In this document: one piece after another, positions 42,874-52,776 of the stretch
How the letters are laid out: each line of letters opens with the position of its first letter
How positions within the stretch are numbered: position 1 is the first letter of the stretch
DNA from: JAGGAG01 sp031402225
Lineage (GTDB): Bacteria > Gemmatimonadota > Gemmatimonadetes > Gemmatimonadales > GWC2-71-9
Direction of reading: 5' to 3'
Length of the DNA: 64,000 nucleotides
NCBI GenBank assembly: GCA_031402225.1
Contig: JANNSD010000050.1
Location: 72,933 to 136,932 of the forward strand
The notes under the pieces: generated by a model
What the model saw: the letters and a program-made list of their open reading frames with translations, nothing else
What the model was told of the DNA's origin: nothing
The model's database searches: none
Position numbers and translations under genes: made by a program

Positions 42874-45800
42874 CTAAGCCTTCCGCGGCGCCAGGGCCTC
42901 GGTGGCAATCCGGTTCTGCTCCAGCGCGTGCGCCGCGGGATATCCCTCGGCGGGGCTCGCCCGGTCGGGACGCCCGACATAGGCCAGTTCGGCGCCGGCC
43001 GGCAGCACCTCGCGCAACTTCGGCTCCAGGTAGGTCCACGCGCCCATGTTCCGCGGCTCTTCCTGGGCCCACACAAGGTCCCTGATGCCCGGGTACCGCG
43101 ACAGCGTCTCCCGGAGCTCGGCCCACGGGAAGGAGTAGAGCTGCTCCACCCGCACCAGCGCGATGGATGCGGCGGGCTGCTTTGCTGCCTCAGCCAGGAT
43201 GTCGTAGTAGACCTTCCCGGAGCACAGCACGACGCGGGTCACCTGGTCGCGCCGGCCCTCGGTCGATGGATCGTCCATGACCGGCTGCCAGCGCCCTTCG
43301 GCGAGCTCCGCCAGCGTCGACGTGGCCTGCGGGTGCCGCAGCAGGCTCTTCGGCGTCATGATGACGAGCGGCCGCTGCCGGCCCCGCTTTGCCTGGCGCC
43401 GCAGCAAGTGAAAGTACTGCGCCGGAGTTGTCGCATTGGCAACGCGGATGTTGCCCTCGGCGCACGCCTGCAGAAAGCGCTCGAGCCGCGCGCTCGAATG
43501 CTCCGGGCCCTGGCCCTCGTACCCGTGCGGCAGTAGCAGGGTGAGCCGCGTGGTGAGCCCCCACTTCGACAGGCCCGACGACAGGAACTGGTCGATGACT
43601 ACCTGCGCCCCATTGATGAAGTCGCCGAACTGGGCTTCCCAGAGCACGAGCGCGTCGGGCGCGGCGGCGCTGTAGCCGTACTCGAAGCCGAGCGTCGCCA
43701 GTTCCGACAGCGGACTGTTGTGCAGCTCGAACGGCGCCATCGAGCCCGGCAGCTTCTGCAGCGGGCACCACGTGGCGCCGGTATTCACGTCGTGCAGCAC
43801 GAGCTGCCGCTGGCTGAAGGTGCCTCGCTCCACGTCCTGCCCCGTGAAGCGCAACGGCACCCCTTCGGTCAGCAGGCTCGCGAGCGCGAGCGCCTCGGCG
43901 TGGGCCCAGTCGATGCGCCCATCAGGATCCAGTGCGGGCCGGCGACGCTCGAGCTGTTTCGCCAGCTTCGGGTTCACACTGAAATCCGCGGGATACGAGA
44001 GCAACTGATCGTTCAGGGCTCGCAACAGCTCGGCAGCAACGCGCGTGTCCACCTCCTGGCCTGCCACCACTTGCTTCCGCGTTTCCGGTGTGGTGGTCTT
44101 CCCCGTACTCGCCTTGAACACCTGCTGGATCTCGACGAGGCGCTGGTACGCCGCCGTCGCCATGGCATCGGCCTCGTCGCTCGTGAGCACACCCTCGGCC
44201 ACCAGCTGGCCGGCGTACTTCTCACGCACCGTTGGCAGCCCCTTGATGCGATTGTACATGAGCGGCTGTGTGTAGGTGGGCTCGTCGCTCTCGTTGTGCC
44301 CGTGACGGCGATAGCCCAGCAGGTCGATGAGCACATCGCGCTGGAACTTCTGCCGGTACGCCATCGCCAGCCGAATCGCGCTCAGGCAGTTCTCCGGGTC
44401 GTCCGCATTGACGTGAATGATCGGCACGTCAAATCCCTTCGCCAGGTCGGAGGCATACCGCGTGGAACGCGCGTCGACACTGTCGGTGGTGAAGCCGATC
44501 TGGTTGTTCGTGATGAGGTGAATCGTGCCGCCCGTCGCGTACCCGGCCAGCGCGCCGAGATTGAGCGTCTCGGCCACCACACCCTGGCCGGCAAAGGCTG
44601 CATCGCCGTGAATGACCACTGGCAGCGCGGCCGAGGGGTCATGATGCGCATCGCGTCCGCGGCGCTGGGTCTGCTCGGCGCGCGCACGCCCGTCGACCAC
44701 CGGGCCGACAAACTCGAGGTGGCTCGGGTTCGGGACCAGGTTGACCGTGATCGCGCGACCGCTCGGCGTGAGGTACGCGCCCTCGGCGCCGTGATGGTAC
44801 TTCACGTCACCGGTGCCGCCTTCCGGCGTGAGCAGGCCGGCCTCGACATGGCGGCCGCCCTCGAACTCGGCAAAAATCGTGTCGTAGGGGCGACCCACCG
44901 TATGCGCCAGCACGCTGAGGCGGCCGCGGTGGGCCATCCCGATCACTACCTGGCGCGACCCCTGCTCGTCGGCGGCTATCTCGATGATGGCATCGAGCAT
45001 CGGCACCAGCATGTCGACGCCCTCGATGGAGAACCGCTTCTGGCCGAGATACGCCTTGTGCAGGAAACGCTCGAGCGCCTCCACCTGGATCAGCCGCTCC
45101 AGGAGGCGCTTCCGCCGTTCGACCGGCAGCGCCGCCGACACCGCGCCGGACTCGATTTGCTCCCGGAGCCACACCCGCTCTCCGTGACTCGCGATGTGCT
45201 CCACCTGGTAGGCGAGTGTGCCGCAGTAGGTTTCCTGCAGGTGTGGGTACGCGTCCAGCAGCGTCTCGCCGGGCACGGCCACCCGAAGCACCGACGCCGG
45301 GATCTGCGCCATCACATCGGGCGTCAGGCCCAGCGGAACCGGATCCAGCGCCGGGTCACCAATCGGCTCGCTGCCCAGCGGGTCGAGATGGGCGGCGAGA
45401 TGGCCGTGCGTGCGGAACGCCTTCACCAGGGCCATTCCGGCGGCCACGTTGAAGAGCGCGGACGTCGCGATCGGTGCCGCACCGGCGACCGGCGCCGCAA
45501 CGGCTGCGACGCCTGGTGTCCGCTCGGATCGTGCCTCTGCCATCGCGACGCCGAGTGCGGCAGAGACCTCCGAGTAGAACGCGTCCTCACCCTGCAGCAG
45601 CGCGTCAACCGTTCCGAGAAAGGCACCCGACTCGGCGCCCTGGATGATGCGGTGATCGTAGGTGCTGCTGACGGTCATCACCTTCGAGATGCCCAGCTCG
45701 GCGACGCGTGACGCGGTCACCGTGGCGAATTCGGGAGGAAAGGCAATCGAGCCGACCGCGATGATGCTGCCCTGGCCCACCATCAAGCGCGGGACCGACG

Positions 45801-46515
45801 CTCGGGTGCCGAGGCCGCCCGGATTGGTCAGCGACATGGTGGCGCCGGCGAAATCGTCGGGCATCAGCTTGTTGCCCCGCGCCTTGTCGACCAGACCCTC
45901 GTACGCACGAAGAAACCCCGCGAAGTCCATCGCGTCGGCGCCCTTGATGACCGGCACTACCAGGCCGCGACTGCCGTCCTTGCGCGAGACGTCCACCGCG
46001 AGGCCCAGGTGGATGCCCGACGGGGTGACCCGCACCGGCTTGCCGTCCTGCTCGGCGTAGGCGTGCCCCATGACGGGATGCTGCTTCGTGGCGCGAACGA
46101 TGGCCCACGCAATCAGGTGCGTGAAGGAAATCTTCTCGCTGCGGGCCGCCTGCTTCAGCGCATCGTTGAGCGCCTTGCGCGCGCCCTCCAGGCGGGCCAC
46201 CGGGAGCTCACGGAACGTGGTCGCCGTGGGGACCGTCAGGCTCTCGGTCATGTTCTGCACCAGCCGCGCAGCCGGACCCTTGATGGGAACCGCCGAGACC
46301 GCCGAGATCGCCGAAACGGCCGGGGTCGCCGCGGGCTCCGCCGCTTCCGCGCTCACCGGCCTTGCGGTTCCGTTCAAGGACGGGGCCTCGCCGACGACAC
46401 CGCTCTCGAACAACTGGCGCCACTCCGTGTCGACCGACCCGGGGTCGCGAAGGAACTCCTCGTACATCACCTGGGCGAAGCCGGCGTTGGCCGTCTCGAA
46501 CACATTCGGATCCAC
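42874..46515 (-). CDS. kgd: Multifunctional 2-oxoglutarate dehydrogenase, E2-like acyltransferase fused to E1
   Basis: 1213 residues. An E1-type N-terminal helix (NAGFAQVMYEEFLRDPGSVD) and an alanine-rich linker lead to an E2 succinyltransferase core at about 85-330, with active-site DHRIIQGAESG. Then comes a full OdhA-type E1 (EHIASHGERVWLRE, VIGMAHRGRLSVLAHT, GDAAFAGQGVV, LLGYRRHGHNESDEPTYTQP, LPHGYEGQGPEHSSARLERF). No lipoyl domain is present, as in mycobacterial Kgd and corynebacterial OdhA, which borrow the lipoylated E2 of pyruvate dehydrogenase. It carries out the TCA step 2-oxoglutarate to succinyl-CoA. GTG start. Confidence 0.95.
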   Translation of the reverse strand: MDPNVFETANAGFAQVMYEEFLRDPGSVDTEWRQLFESGVVGEAPSLNGTARPVSAEAAEPAATPAVSAISAVSAVPIKGPAARLVQNMTESLTVPTATTFRELPVARLEGARKALNDALKQAARSEKISFTHLIAWAIVRATKQHPVMGHAYAEQDGKPVRVTPSGIHLGLAVDVSRKDGSRGLVVPVIKGADAMDFAGFLRAYEGLVDKARGNKLMPDDFAGATMSLTNPGGLGTRASVPRLMVGQGSIIAVGSIAFPPEFATVTASRVAELGISKVMTVSSTYDHRIIQGAESGAFLGTVDALLQGEDAFYSEVSAALGVAMAEARSERTPGVAAVAAPVAGAAPIATSALFNVAAGMALVKAFRTHGHLAAHLDPLGSEPIGDPALDPVPLGLTPDVMAQIPASVLRVAVPGETLLDAYPHLQETYCGTLAYQVEHIASHGERVWLREQIESGAVSAALPVERRKRLLERLIQVEALERFLHKAYLGQKRFSIEGVDMLVPMLDAIIEIAADEQGSRQVVIGMAHRGRLSVLAHTVGRPYDTIFAEFEGGRHVEAGLLTPEGGTGDVKYHHGAEGAYLTPSGRAITVNLVPNPSHLEFVGPVVDGRARAEQTQRRGRDAHHDPSAALPVVIHGDAAFAGQGVVAETLNLGALAGYATGGTIHLITNNQIGFTTDSVDARSTRYASDLAKGFDVPIIHVNADDPENCLSAIRLAMAYRQKFQRDVLIDLLGYRRHGHNESDEPTYTQPLMYNRIKGLPTVREKYAGQLVAEGVLTSDEADAMATAAYQRLVEIQQVFKASTGKTTTPETRKQVVAGQEVDTRVAAELLRALNDQLLSYPADFSVNPKLAKQLERRRPALDPDGRIDWAHAEALALASLLTEGVPLRFTGQDVERGTFSQRQLVLHDVNTGATWCPLQKLPGSMAPFELHNSPLSELATLGFEYGYSAAAPDALVLWEAQFGDFINGAQVVIDQFLSSGLSKWGLTTRLTLLLPHGYEGQGPEHSSARLERFLQACAEGNIRVANATTPAQYFHLLRRQAKRGRQRPLVIMTPKSLLRHPQATSTLAELAEGRWQPVMDDPSTEGRRDQVTRVVLCSGKVYYDILAEAAKQPAASIALVRVEQLYSFPWAELRETLSRYPGIRDLVWAQEEPRNMGAWTYLEPKLREVLPAGAELAYVGRPDRASPAEGYPAAHALEQNRIATEALAPRKA

Positions 46516-46547
46516 GGACTACTCTCCCGGTCTCATCGATACCCCGG

Positions 46548-48230
46548 CTAGGACTGCCGGGAAGGCAAACCGCCGAAAGTTAGCGGAAGTTCGGGTACGG
46601 CGGTGGGGGGGAGGGTCCGGCCGGTCAGGGCCCGGTACGCCGCCACCTCCCGCTGCTGCTCGCCCGGGGTCCAGCGAAGCTCCCGCCCGAGCAGCTCGGC
46701 GGTCCTCGCTGCTGCTGCCGCACCCTGGTCCCGGGTTTCGTAAAACAGGTGCATCCGCCGCATCAGGACATCGGCGACCGACCGCGCGAACTCCTTCCGG
46801 GCGGCATGAAGCACCTCGGCGGCCACCGCGGGATGGTCGGGTTGCAGCCGGTCCGCGAGCCCGGGCTCGCTGCGCATGAGATTGAAAATGCCGGCCGCCT
46901 CCGTGCCGTAGTGCCGGAGCAGGTGCTCGACGGTGGCGACATCGATGCCCGAATCGAGCCCCTGCGTTCGAATACTGCCGAGACCGGCGGACTCACCGCC
47001 CGGCAGGGGTTCACGGTCGGTGCCCGCGTCAGGTGGCCAGGTGCCCATGGCTTCGGCATTGAGCCGCTTCACCACATGATCGACCACCTGTGCCGCCATC
47101 AGCCGGTACGTGGTCAGCTTGCCACCAGCCACGGTCACCATGCCGCCGGGCCCATCGATGACGATGTGCTCCCGTGACACCGCCCCGGCGCCGAGGGCGC
47201 CATCCTCGATCAGCGGACGCAGGCCGGCCCAGGTGGCCACGACGTCCTCTTCGCTCAGGTGCGCATTGGGGAAGCGGCTGTTCGCCGAGCGGAGGAGGTA
47301 TCGTACATCTTCGGATGAGGCGCGGACCTCATCGGGCGACTCGGCGGTGTCGGTATCGGTGGTGCCAATGTAGGACCACTCGCCCCAGGGCAGGATGAAC
47401 ATGATCCTGCCGTCGAGTGGGCTGGCAAAGGTGATCGCCTCGTGATTGCCGAGTCGCTCGCGCGACACCACGGCATGGGTACCCTTGGTCAGGCGCAGCA
47501 GGCGCGGCGCCCTGGGATCCTCGAGCCGGCGGATCTGGTCTCCCCACGGGCCGGTGGCGTTGACCACCATGGACGCCCGCAGGGTGGCTTCGCGGCCGGT
47601 GCGGACGTCACGCACCACCGCGCCCGTGATGCGGTCGTGGTCCCGGGTCAGCCCCGTGACCGTCGTGTACGTGAGAATGGTGGCACCGTGCTCATGCGCC
47701 GAGCGCGCGGTGGCCACCACCAGGCGGGCGTCATCGCACTGGGCATCGAAGTAGCGTGCCCCTCCCTGGAGCCCGGCGGCGCGGAGCCCGGGTTCCCGCG
47801 AGAGCAGCGCGCGCTTGCCCAGCATCTTGTGAGGGCTCACATTGCGGAAGAGCGACAGCAGGTCGTAGGCCCACATGGCGGCCGCCAGCTGCCATCGGCG
47901 GATCCGGTCGCCCTCGTGCACCGGGAAGACAAACGGCAGCGGCCACACGAGGTGCGGGGCGATGCGCCGGAGCACGGCGCGTTCGCGCAGGGACTCGAAG
48001 ACGAGGTGCATCTCGCCGTGTTCGAGGTAGCGAAGTCCGCCGTGGATGAGGCGGCTGGAACGACTGCTGGTCCCGAAGGCCAGGTCGTTCTGCTCAACCA
48101 GCACCGTGCGCATGCCCCGCATCGCGGCGTCACGCGCAACACCGGCACCGACAATGCCACCACCGATGACGAGGAGATCCACGGCGCGACTCGCTGTTTC
48201 CTTCAGTGACGCAGGCCGGTCTGATTCCAC
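46548..48230 (-). CDS. glpD: FAD-dependent glycerol-3-phosphate dehydrogenase
   Basis: 560 residues from GTG 48230, chosen because GGAGGAGG lies just upstream and the FAD motif (LLVIGGGIVGAGVARDAAMRG) begins 20 residues in. Further motifs: SSRLIHGGLRYLEHG, VVNATGPWGDQIR, LPWGEWSYIGTTDTD and VAGGKLTTYRLMA, plus the C-terminal helical domain. Oxidises glycerol 3-phosphate to dihydroxyacetone phosphate at the membrane, feeding the quinone pool. Divergent from a methyltransferase gene, with essentially no spacer. Confidence 0.95.
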   Translation of the reverse strand: MESDRPASLKETASRAVDLLVIGGGIVGAGVARDAAMRGMRTVLVEQNDLAFGTSSRSSRLIHGGLRYLEHGEMHLVFESLRERAVLRRIAPHLVWPLPFVFPVHEGDRIRRWQLAAAMWAYDLLSLFRNVSPHKMLGKRALLSREPGLRAAGLQGGARYFDAQCDDARLVVATARSAHEHGATILTYTTVTGLTRDHDRITGAVVRDVRTGREATLRASMVVNATGPWGDQIRRLEDPRAPRLLRLTKGTHAVVSRERLGNHEAITFASPLDGRIMFILPWGEWSYIGTTDTDTAESPDEVRASSEDVRYLLRSANSRFPNAHLSEEDVVATWAGLRPLIEDGALGAGAVSREHIVIDGPGGMVTVAGGKLTTYRLMAAQVVDHVVKRLNAEAMGTWPPDAGTDREPLPGGESAGLGSIRTQGLDSGIDVATVEHLLRHYGTEAAGIFNLMRSEPGLADRLQPDHPAVAAEVLHAARKEFARSVADVLMRRMHLFYETRDQGAAAAARTAELLGRELRWTPGEQQREVAAYRALTGRTLPPTAVPELPLTFGGLPSRQS

Positions 48231-48257
48231 GTGCCTCCTCCCCCTCCTCTCCCGCTG

Positions 48258-48779
48258 ATGCGGCCCAGCACCTGGTTTGCCTGGCAGGCCGACCGGATCG
48301 TGCCCGGCAGCCGTGTCCTCGACCTCGCCTGCGGCACCGGTCGCCACGCGATCGCAGCGGCGGAGCGCGGCGCAGTCGTCGTTGCCGTCGATCGAGATGC
48401 CGACGCCCTCACTGCCGCGCGCAAAGCCGCGGTCAATGCTGGCGTCCGGGTCGACTGGCAGCAAGCCGACTTGGAGGACGTCTGGCCCGACTGGGGGGTC
48501 TTTGACGCCGTCCTGGTGTTCAACTATCTCGACCGCCCGCGCTTCTCCCGTGCCCGCGATGCGGTGCGTCCAGGCGGGCTGCTCATTGCGGAGTGCTTCC
48601 TGGCCGCCCAGCGCGAACAGGGCTGGGGTCCCACCACCGATGCGCACCTGCTGCTTCCCGGCGAACTTGCCCGCCTGGTCGCTCCGTTCGCGATTTTGCA
48701 CGGGCGCGAGGTGGCCGAGCCGGTCGATACCGAGCGCTGGCGCCACGTCGCCAGCGTATGCGCACACAACCAGAGTTGA
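48258..48779 (+). CDS. Class I SAM-dependent methyltransferase
   Basis: 173 residues from ATG 48258; GTG 48231, abutting glpD, is possible. SAM-binding motif I is VLDLACGTGRHAIAAAERGA, motif II the acidic VAVDRD, motif III the DAVLVFNYLDRPRF region. Typical tellurite-resistance/UbiE-like fold with no substrate marker. It precedes fadI by 25 bases and may share its transcript. Confidence 0.83.
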   Translation: MRPSTWFAWQADRIVPGSRVLDLACGTGRHAIAAAERGAVVVAVDRDADALTAARKAAVNAGVRVDWQQADLEDVWPDWGVFDAVLVFNYLDRPRFSRARDAVRPGGLLIAECFLAAQREQGWGPTTDAHLLLPGELARLVAPFAILHGREVAEPVDTERWRHVASVCAHNQS

Positions 48780-48804
48780 CGAAGTCTAACGGGGCCCCAT
48801 CCGC

Positions 48805-50100
48805 ATGTCTTTCCTGGTGACCGGCCGTCGCGTCGCGATCGTCGCCGGCCTGCGCACGCCCTTCGCCCGCAGCGGCACGGTCCTCCGCGATGCGGCGGGC
48901 GTCGTCCTGGCGCGTCACGCCGCGCGCGAGCTGCTCTGCCGGGCGGAACTCGATGGCGCGCTCGTCGATGAAGTGATCCTGGGCCAGGTCGTACCGTCTG
49001 TCCTCACGCCCAACGTCGCGCGCGAGGTCAGCCTGCTGCCGCAGTTCCCCCGGACGATTCCGGCCTACACGCTCAACCGCGCCTGTGCCTCCGCGGCACA
49101 GGCCCTCACCAATGCCGCCGACCAGATCCGGCTCGGCCACGCCGACGTGATCCTGGCCGGCGGGGTGGAATCGCTCTCCGACATCCCGGTGCTGCACTCG
49201 CGTCGCTTCAGCCGGACCCTGGTTGACGCAAGCAAGGCGAAGACCCTCGGACGGCGACTGAGCCTCTTCGCGCATGTGCGACTCCGCGACCTCGTTCCGG
49301 TCACCCCGGCCATCGCGGAACCCTCCACCGGCGAATCGATGGGCCAGTCGGCCGAGAAGATGGCGAAGGAGAATGGCATCAGCCGCGACGCGCAGGATGG
49401 CCTGGCACTGCTGAGCCACGAGCGGGCGGCGGCAGCGACCACCGACGGCCGACTGACGGCGGAGATCGCTCCCTGGTTCGGCGGCAAGGGCGGCGACGAG
49501 GTGGTGACCAGCGACAACGGGATTCGAAGTGACACCTCGCTGGAACAGCTCGCCAGGCTACGCCCGGTCTTTGATCGCACCTATGGCACCGTCACCGCCG
49601 GCAATAGTTCCCCGCTGACCGACGGCGCGGCGATGGTGCTGCTCATGTCCGAGGATCGCGCGCGCAGCCTGGGCTATGAACCACTCGCGTTTCTCCGGAG
49701 CTACGCGGTGGCCGCGGTGGATCCCGGATGGCAGCTGCTCATGGGCCCGGCGTATGCCGTGCCGAAGGCGCTCGAGCGTGCGGGTATTTCGTGGGGTGAA
49801 CTTGGCCTGGTCGAGATCCACGAGGCGTTCGCGGCACAGGTGCTCTCGAACGTGCAGGCGTGGGGGTCCGCCCGCTGGGCCGAGCGGCTGGGACTGCCGG
49901 GCCCGGTTGGGGAAGTCGACTGGGAGCGCACCAACGTGACCGGCGGCTCGATCGCCATCGGCCACCCCTTTGGTGCCACCGGCGCGCGCATCGTCACCAC
50001 GCTCGCGAACGAGATGCGCCGGCGGGATGTGCAGTTCGGGCTGGTCTCCATTTGCGCGCAGGGCGGCATGGGCAGCGCGCTGGTCCTCGAGAGGACGTGA
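48805..50100 (+). CDS. fadI: Acetyl-CoA acyltransferase (3-ketoacyl-CoA thiolase)
   Basis: 431 residues. Nucleophile cysteine in NRACASAAQAL, the His motif IGHPFGATGAR, and the second catalytic cysteine CAQGGMG. Cleaves 3-ketoacyl-CoA in beta-oxidation. Length and pairing with a FadJ-type multienzyme immediately downstream indicate FadI rather than a biosynthetic thiolase. Confidence 0.93.
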   Translation: MSFLVTGRRVAIVAGLRTPFARSGTVLRDAAGVVLARHAARELLCRAELDGALVDEVILGQVVPSVLTPNVAREVSLLPQFPRTIPAYTLNRACASAAQALTNAADQIRLGHADVILAGGVESLSDIPVLHSRRFSRTLVDASKAKTLGRRLSLFAHVRLRDLVPVTPAIAEPSTGESMGQSAEKMAKENGISRDAQDGLALLSHERAAAATTDGRLTAEIAPWFGGKGGDEVVTSDNGIRSDTSLEQLARLRPVFDRTYGTVTAGNSSPLTDGAAMVLLMSEDRARSLGYEPLAFLRSYAVAAVDPGWQLLMGPAYAVPKALERAGISWGELGLVEIHEAFAAQVLSNVQAWGSARWAERLGLPGPVGEVDWERTNVTGGSIAIGHPFGATGARIVTTLANEMRRRDVQFGLVSICAQGGMGSALVLERT

Positions 50101-50102
50101 TC

Positions 50103-52238
50103 ATGCCTGCTTTTCACGTCGACATTGAGGCGGGCGTCGCGGTGGTCACGCTCGACGTGCCCGGCGCACCGGTCAACACCCTTTCTACGGCGGTGGCGCT
50201 GGAGTTCGATGGGCTGCTCACGCGTCTGGAAAACGATGCCGCGGTCAATGCCCTCGTGCTCATCTCGGGTAAGCCTGACAACTTCATCGCCGGCGCCGAC
50301 ATCGAGGAATTCACTCACCTGCGCACCGCCGAGGAGGCGACGAGCCTGAGCCGGCGCGCCCAGGAGCTGATGAATCGCGTGGCCGCAAGCCGCAAGCCCA
50401 TCGTTGCGGCAATTCACGGCAGCTGCCTCGGCGGTGGGCTGGAGCTCGCACTGGCCTGCCAGTGGCGCGTGGCCACTGACCACCCCAAGACCCAGCTCGG
50501 GCTGCCCGAGGTCCAGCTCGGCATCATCCCGGGCGCCGGCGGGTGCAACCGCCTGCCGCGGCTGATCGGCGCTCGCGCGGCGCTCGACATGATCCTGGCC
50601 GGCAAGGCGGAGCGCGCGGTCAAGGCGCGCAAGCTCGGCATCACCGATGAACTTGTGCACCCGGCGATCCTGCTCGAGGTGGCGCGGCGCGCCGCCGCCC
50701 GGTTGGCGCAGGACGGCCCGTCGGTCCGGGCATCGACGCGTGGGATCGCCGGCATCCTGCTGGACGGCACCGCTCCGGGGCGCGCGCTGGTGTACCACCT
50801 GGCGCGGAAGCAGGTGCGGTCGAAGACGGGGGGACACTACCCCGCACCGCTTGCCGCCCTGGACACCGTGCGCGTGAGCCTGTCGCGTGGCATGGAGGCG
50901 GGCCTTGCCTGCGAGGCGCTGCGCTTCGGCGAGCTGGCGGTCACCGAGGTCTCGCGCAACCTGGTCGGCATCTTCTTCGCCACGACGGCGCTCAAGAAGG
51001 ACGATGGTGTGCCGGCCGGCGCCGCGGGCACGCTCGCCCCGGTGACACGCATCGGCGTGGTCGGCGCGGGGTTCATGGGTGCCGGCATCGCCGGGACCGC
51101 GGCGTTGAACGCCCAGGTGGAAGTGCGCATGCGCGACGCCGACCTGCCGCGCGTGGGCAAGGGGCTCCGGACGGCGACCGCGATCCTGGATGAGCGGCTG
51201 AAACGAAAGCGCCTCACCCGCCCGGAACACCAGCGACTGGCGGCGCTCATCTCCGGTACCGCTGACGACAGTGGTTTTCGCACCGCAGGCCTCGTCATCG
51301 AGGCGGTATTCGAGGACCTCGAGGTCAAGCGGGGCGTGGTGGGCGCACTGGAGCACGCTGTCGCGCCGGATGCGGTCATTGCCTCGAACACGTCCACTAT
51401 CCCCATCGCCGACATTGCCGCCCGGGCCCAGCGGCCGGATCGGGTGCTCGGCATGCACTTCTTCTCGCCAGTCGAGAAGATGCCGCTCCTGGAGATCATC
51501 CCGCACCAGGGCACCTCTGCGCGCGCCATCGCCACCGCGGTGCGCTTCGGCCGGCGCATGGGCAAGACCGTTATCGTGGTCGGTGACCTGCCCGGCTTCT
51601 GGGTCAATCGCATCCTGACACCCTACCTGAACGAAGCCGGCATCCTGCTGATGGAAGGCGCGCCGATGGAGGCCATCGACCGCGTGATGACGCGATTTGG
51701 CTTCCCTGTCGGTCCGGTCACGCTGCTCGATGAAGTGGGGCTCGATGTGGCCGGGAAGGCCGCCGGCGTCATGCACGGGGCCTTCGGCGCGCGCCTGGCG
51801 CCATCCGATTTCGTTCGCGCCATGACGGAGGACGGGCGGCTCGGCCGCAAGAACGGCCGGGGCTTCTATCGCTACGGGTCAGGCAAGCGGCTGGGCCCCG
51901 ACGACTCCGTGTACGCGCTGGCAGGGGTGACCAAGCAGCCGAACATCGACGAGCGGTGGGTGGAGCGCCGATTGGTGTACTCGATGCTCAACGAGGCCGC
52001 CCTGGCTGCGGCCGATGGCGTCATCCGCTCGCCCCGCGACGGCGACATCGGGGCGATCTTCGGTATCGGATTCCCGCCCTTCAGGGGCGGGCCACTTCGC
52101 ATGATCGATTCAGTGGGAGCCGCGCAGGTGGTTCGCACGCTGCGCGAATTGGGCGACGCCCATGGCGGGCGGTTTGACCCCGCGCCCAGCCTCGTGGAAA
52201 TGGCGGGACGCGGAGGGCGCTACTACCCGGACGCCTGA
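50103..52238 (+). CDS. fadJ: Fatty-acid oxidation multienzyme: enoyl-CoA hydratase / 3-hydroxyacyl-CoA dehydrogenase
   Basis: 711 residues from ATG 50103, 2 bases after fadI. N-terminal hydratase/isomerase: oxyanion hole FIAGADIEEF, GSCLGGGLELALAC, and LPEVQLGIIPGAGG. NAD-binding dehydrogenase domain: IGVVGAGFMGAGIAG, SNTSTIPI, RVLGMHFFSPVEKMPLLEII, GDLPGFWVNRI, then the C-terminal helical half. Forms the trifunctional complex with FadI. All catalytic segments look intact. Confidence 0.95.
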   Translation: MPAFHVDIEAGVAVVTLDVPGAPVNTLSTAVALEFDGLLTRLENDAAVNALVLISGKPDNFIAGADIEEFTHLRTAEEATSLSRRAQELMNRVAASRKPIVAAIHGSCLGGGLELALACQWRVATDHPKTQLGLPEVQLGIIPGAGGCNRLPRLIGARAALDMILAGKAERAVKARKLGITDELVHPAILLEVARRAAARLAQDGPSVRASTRGIAGILLDGTAPGRALVYHLARKQVRSKTGGHYPAPLAALDTVRVSLSRGMEAGLACEALRFGELAVTEVSRNLVGIFFATTALKKDDGVPAGAAGTLAPVTRIGVVGAGFMGAGIAGTAALNAQVEVRMRDADLPRVGKGLRTATAILDERLKRKRLTRPEHQRLAALISGTADDSGFRTAGLVIEAVFEDLEVKRGVVGALEHAVAPDAVIASNTSTIPIADIAARAQRPDRVLGMHFFSPVEKMPLLEIIPHQGTSARAIATAVRFGRRMGKTVIVVGDLPGFWVNRILTPYLNEAGILLMEGAPMEAIDRVMTRFGFPVGPVTLLDEVGLDVAGKAAGVMHGAFGARLAPSDFVRAMTEDGRLGRKNGRGFYRYGSGKRLGPDDSVYALAGVTKQPNIDERWVERRLVYSMLNEAALAAADGVIRSPRDGDIGAIFGIGFPPFRGGPLRMIDSVGAAQVVRTLRELGDAHGGRFDPAPSLVEMAGRGGRYYPDA

Positions 52239-52245
52239 ACAGGGA

Positions 52246-52764
52246 TCAGGAGAGCTGGTCGCCGTCCGGCAGTGGCGGGGGCTCGTTGGTGGGCCGCGAC
52301 GCAGCCCAGGTTTCCCAGGTGAGCTGGCAGCGATTCTCGAAGTATTCGGCGGGATGCCCGGCCCGGTTGAGCAGCGCATGCAGCATCTCGTGGCGCACGA
52401 CCATTTCGTGCTCAACGTAGTTGCCCGCGATCACGATGCGCACGTCATCGCCGGTCTTGATGCGAATGCCGACCTTTTCCCCTTCCGCGGTGGGGAAGGT
52501 GGAGACGCCGGGTACCACGTACCACTTGATGCGCCCGAGGTTACCCTGAATTGCGGAGCACCCTTCGGTGCTGACCCACCATGCCTGATACGACGCCGGC
52601 GGCGCGAATGCCTCTGCGCCCTCGGGCAACGAGCTCGTGGGTTCCGTGGTGCATCCCAGCAAAGGGATGAGCAGCGCGGGAAGGAAGGCTCGGCCAATCG
52701 GCCGACGCCGGAGTAACGATTCCGGTGCCTTGGAGGCCCGGTTTGCAGCTGGCGTGGAACGCAT
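52246..52764 (-). CDS. Lipoprotein with HExxH metal-binding motif
   Basis: 172 residues from ATG 52764 (GGGAG 5 bases upstream; the GTG at 52776 is less likely). A long basic N-terminal region leads to a lipobox LLGC. The mature protein has VEHEMVVRHEMLHALLNRAGHP, an HExxH zinc-protease-like site followed by an extra histidine 5 residues on (HExxHx5-6H), and YFENRCQ. Resembles small predicted metalloproteases of Gemmatimonadota-type genomes. Activity unproven. Confidence 0.68.
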   Translation of the reverse strand: MRSTPAANRASKAPESLLRRRPIGRAFLPALLIPLLGCTTEPTSSLPEGAEAFAPPASYQAWWVSTEGCSAIQGNLGRIKWYVVPGVSTFPTAEGEKVGIRIKTGDDVRIVIAGNYVEHEMVVRHEMLHALLNRAGHPAEYFENRCQLTWETWAASRPTNEPPPLPDGDQLS

Positions 52765-52776
52765 TGCGTCTCCCAC

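Noticed and set aside
43720..45711. 663-codon plus-strand ORF opposite kgd
   Set aside because: Antisense shadow of a clear dehydrogenase gene; composition and lack of motifs are typical of high-GC mirror frames.
49701..51776. 691-codon minus-strand ORF opposite fadI/fadJ
   Set aside because: Shadow of two well-supported beta-oxidation genes.
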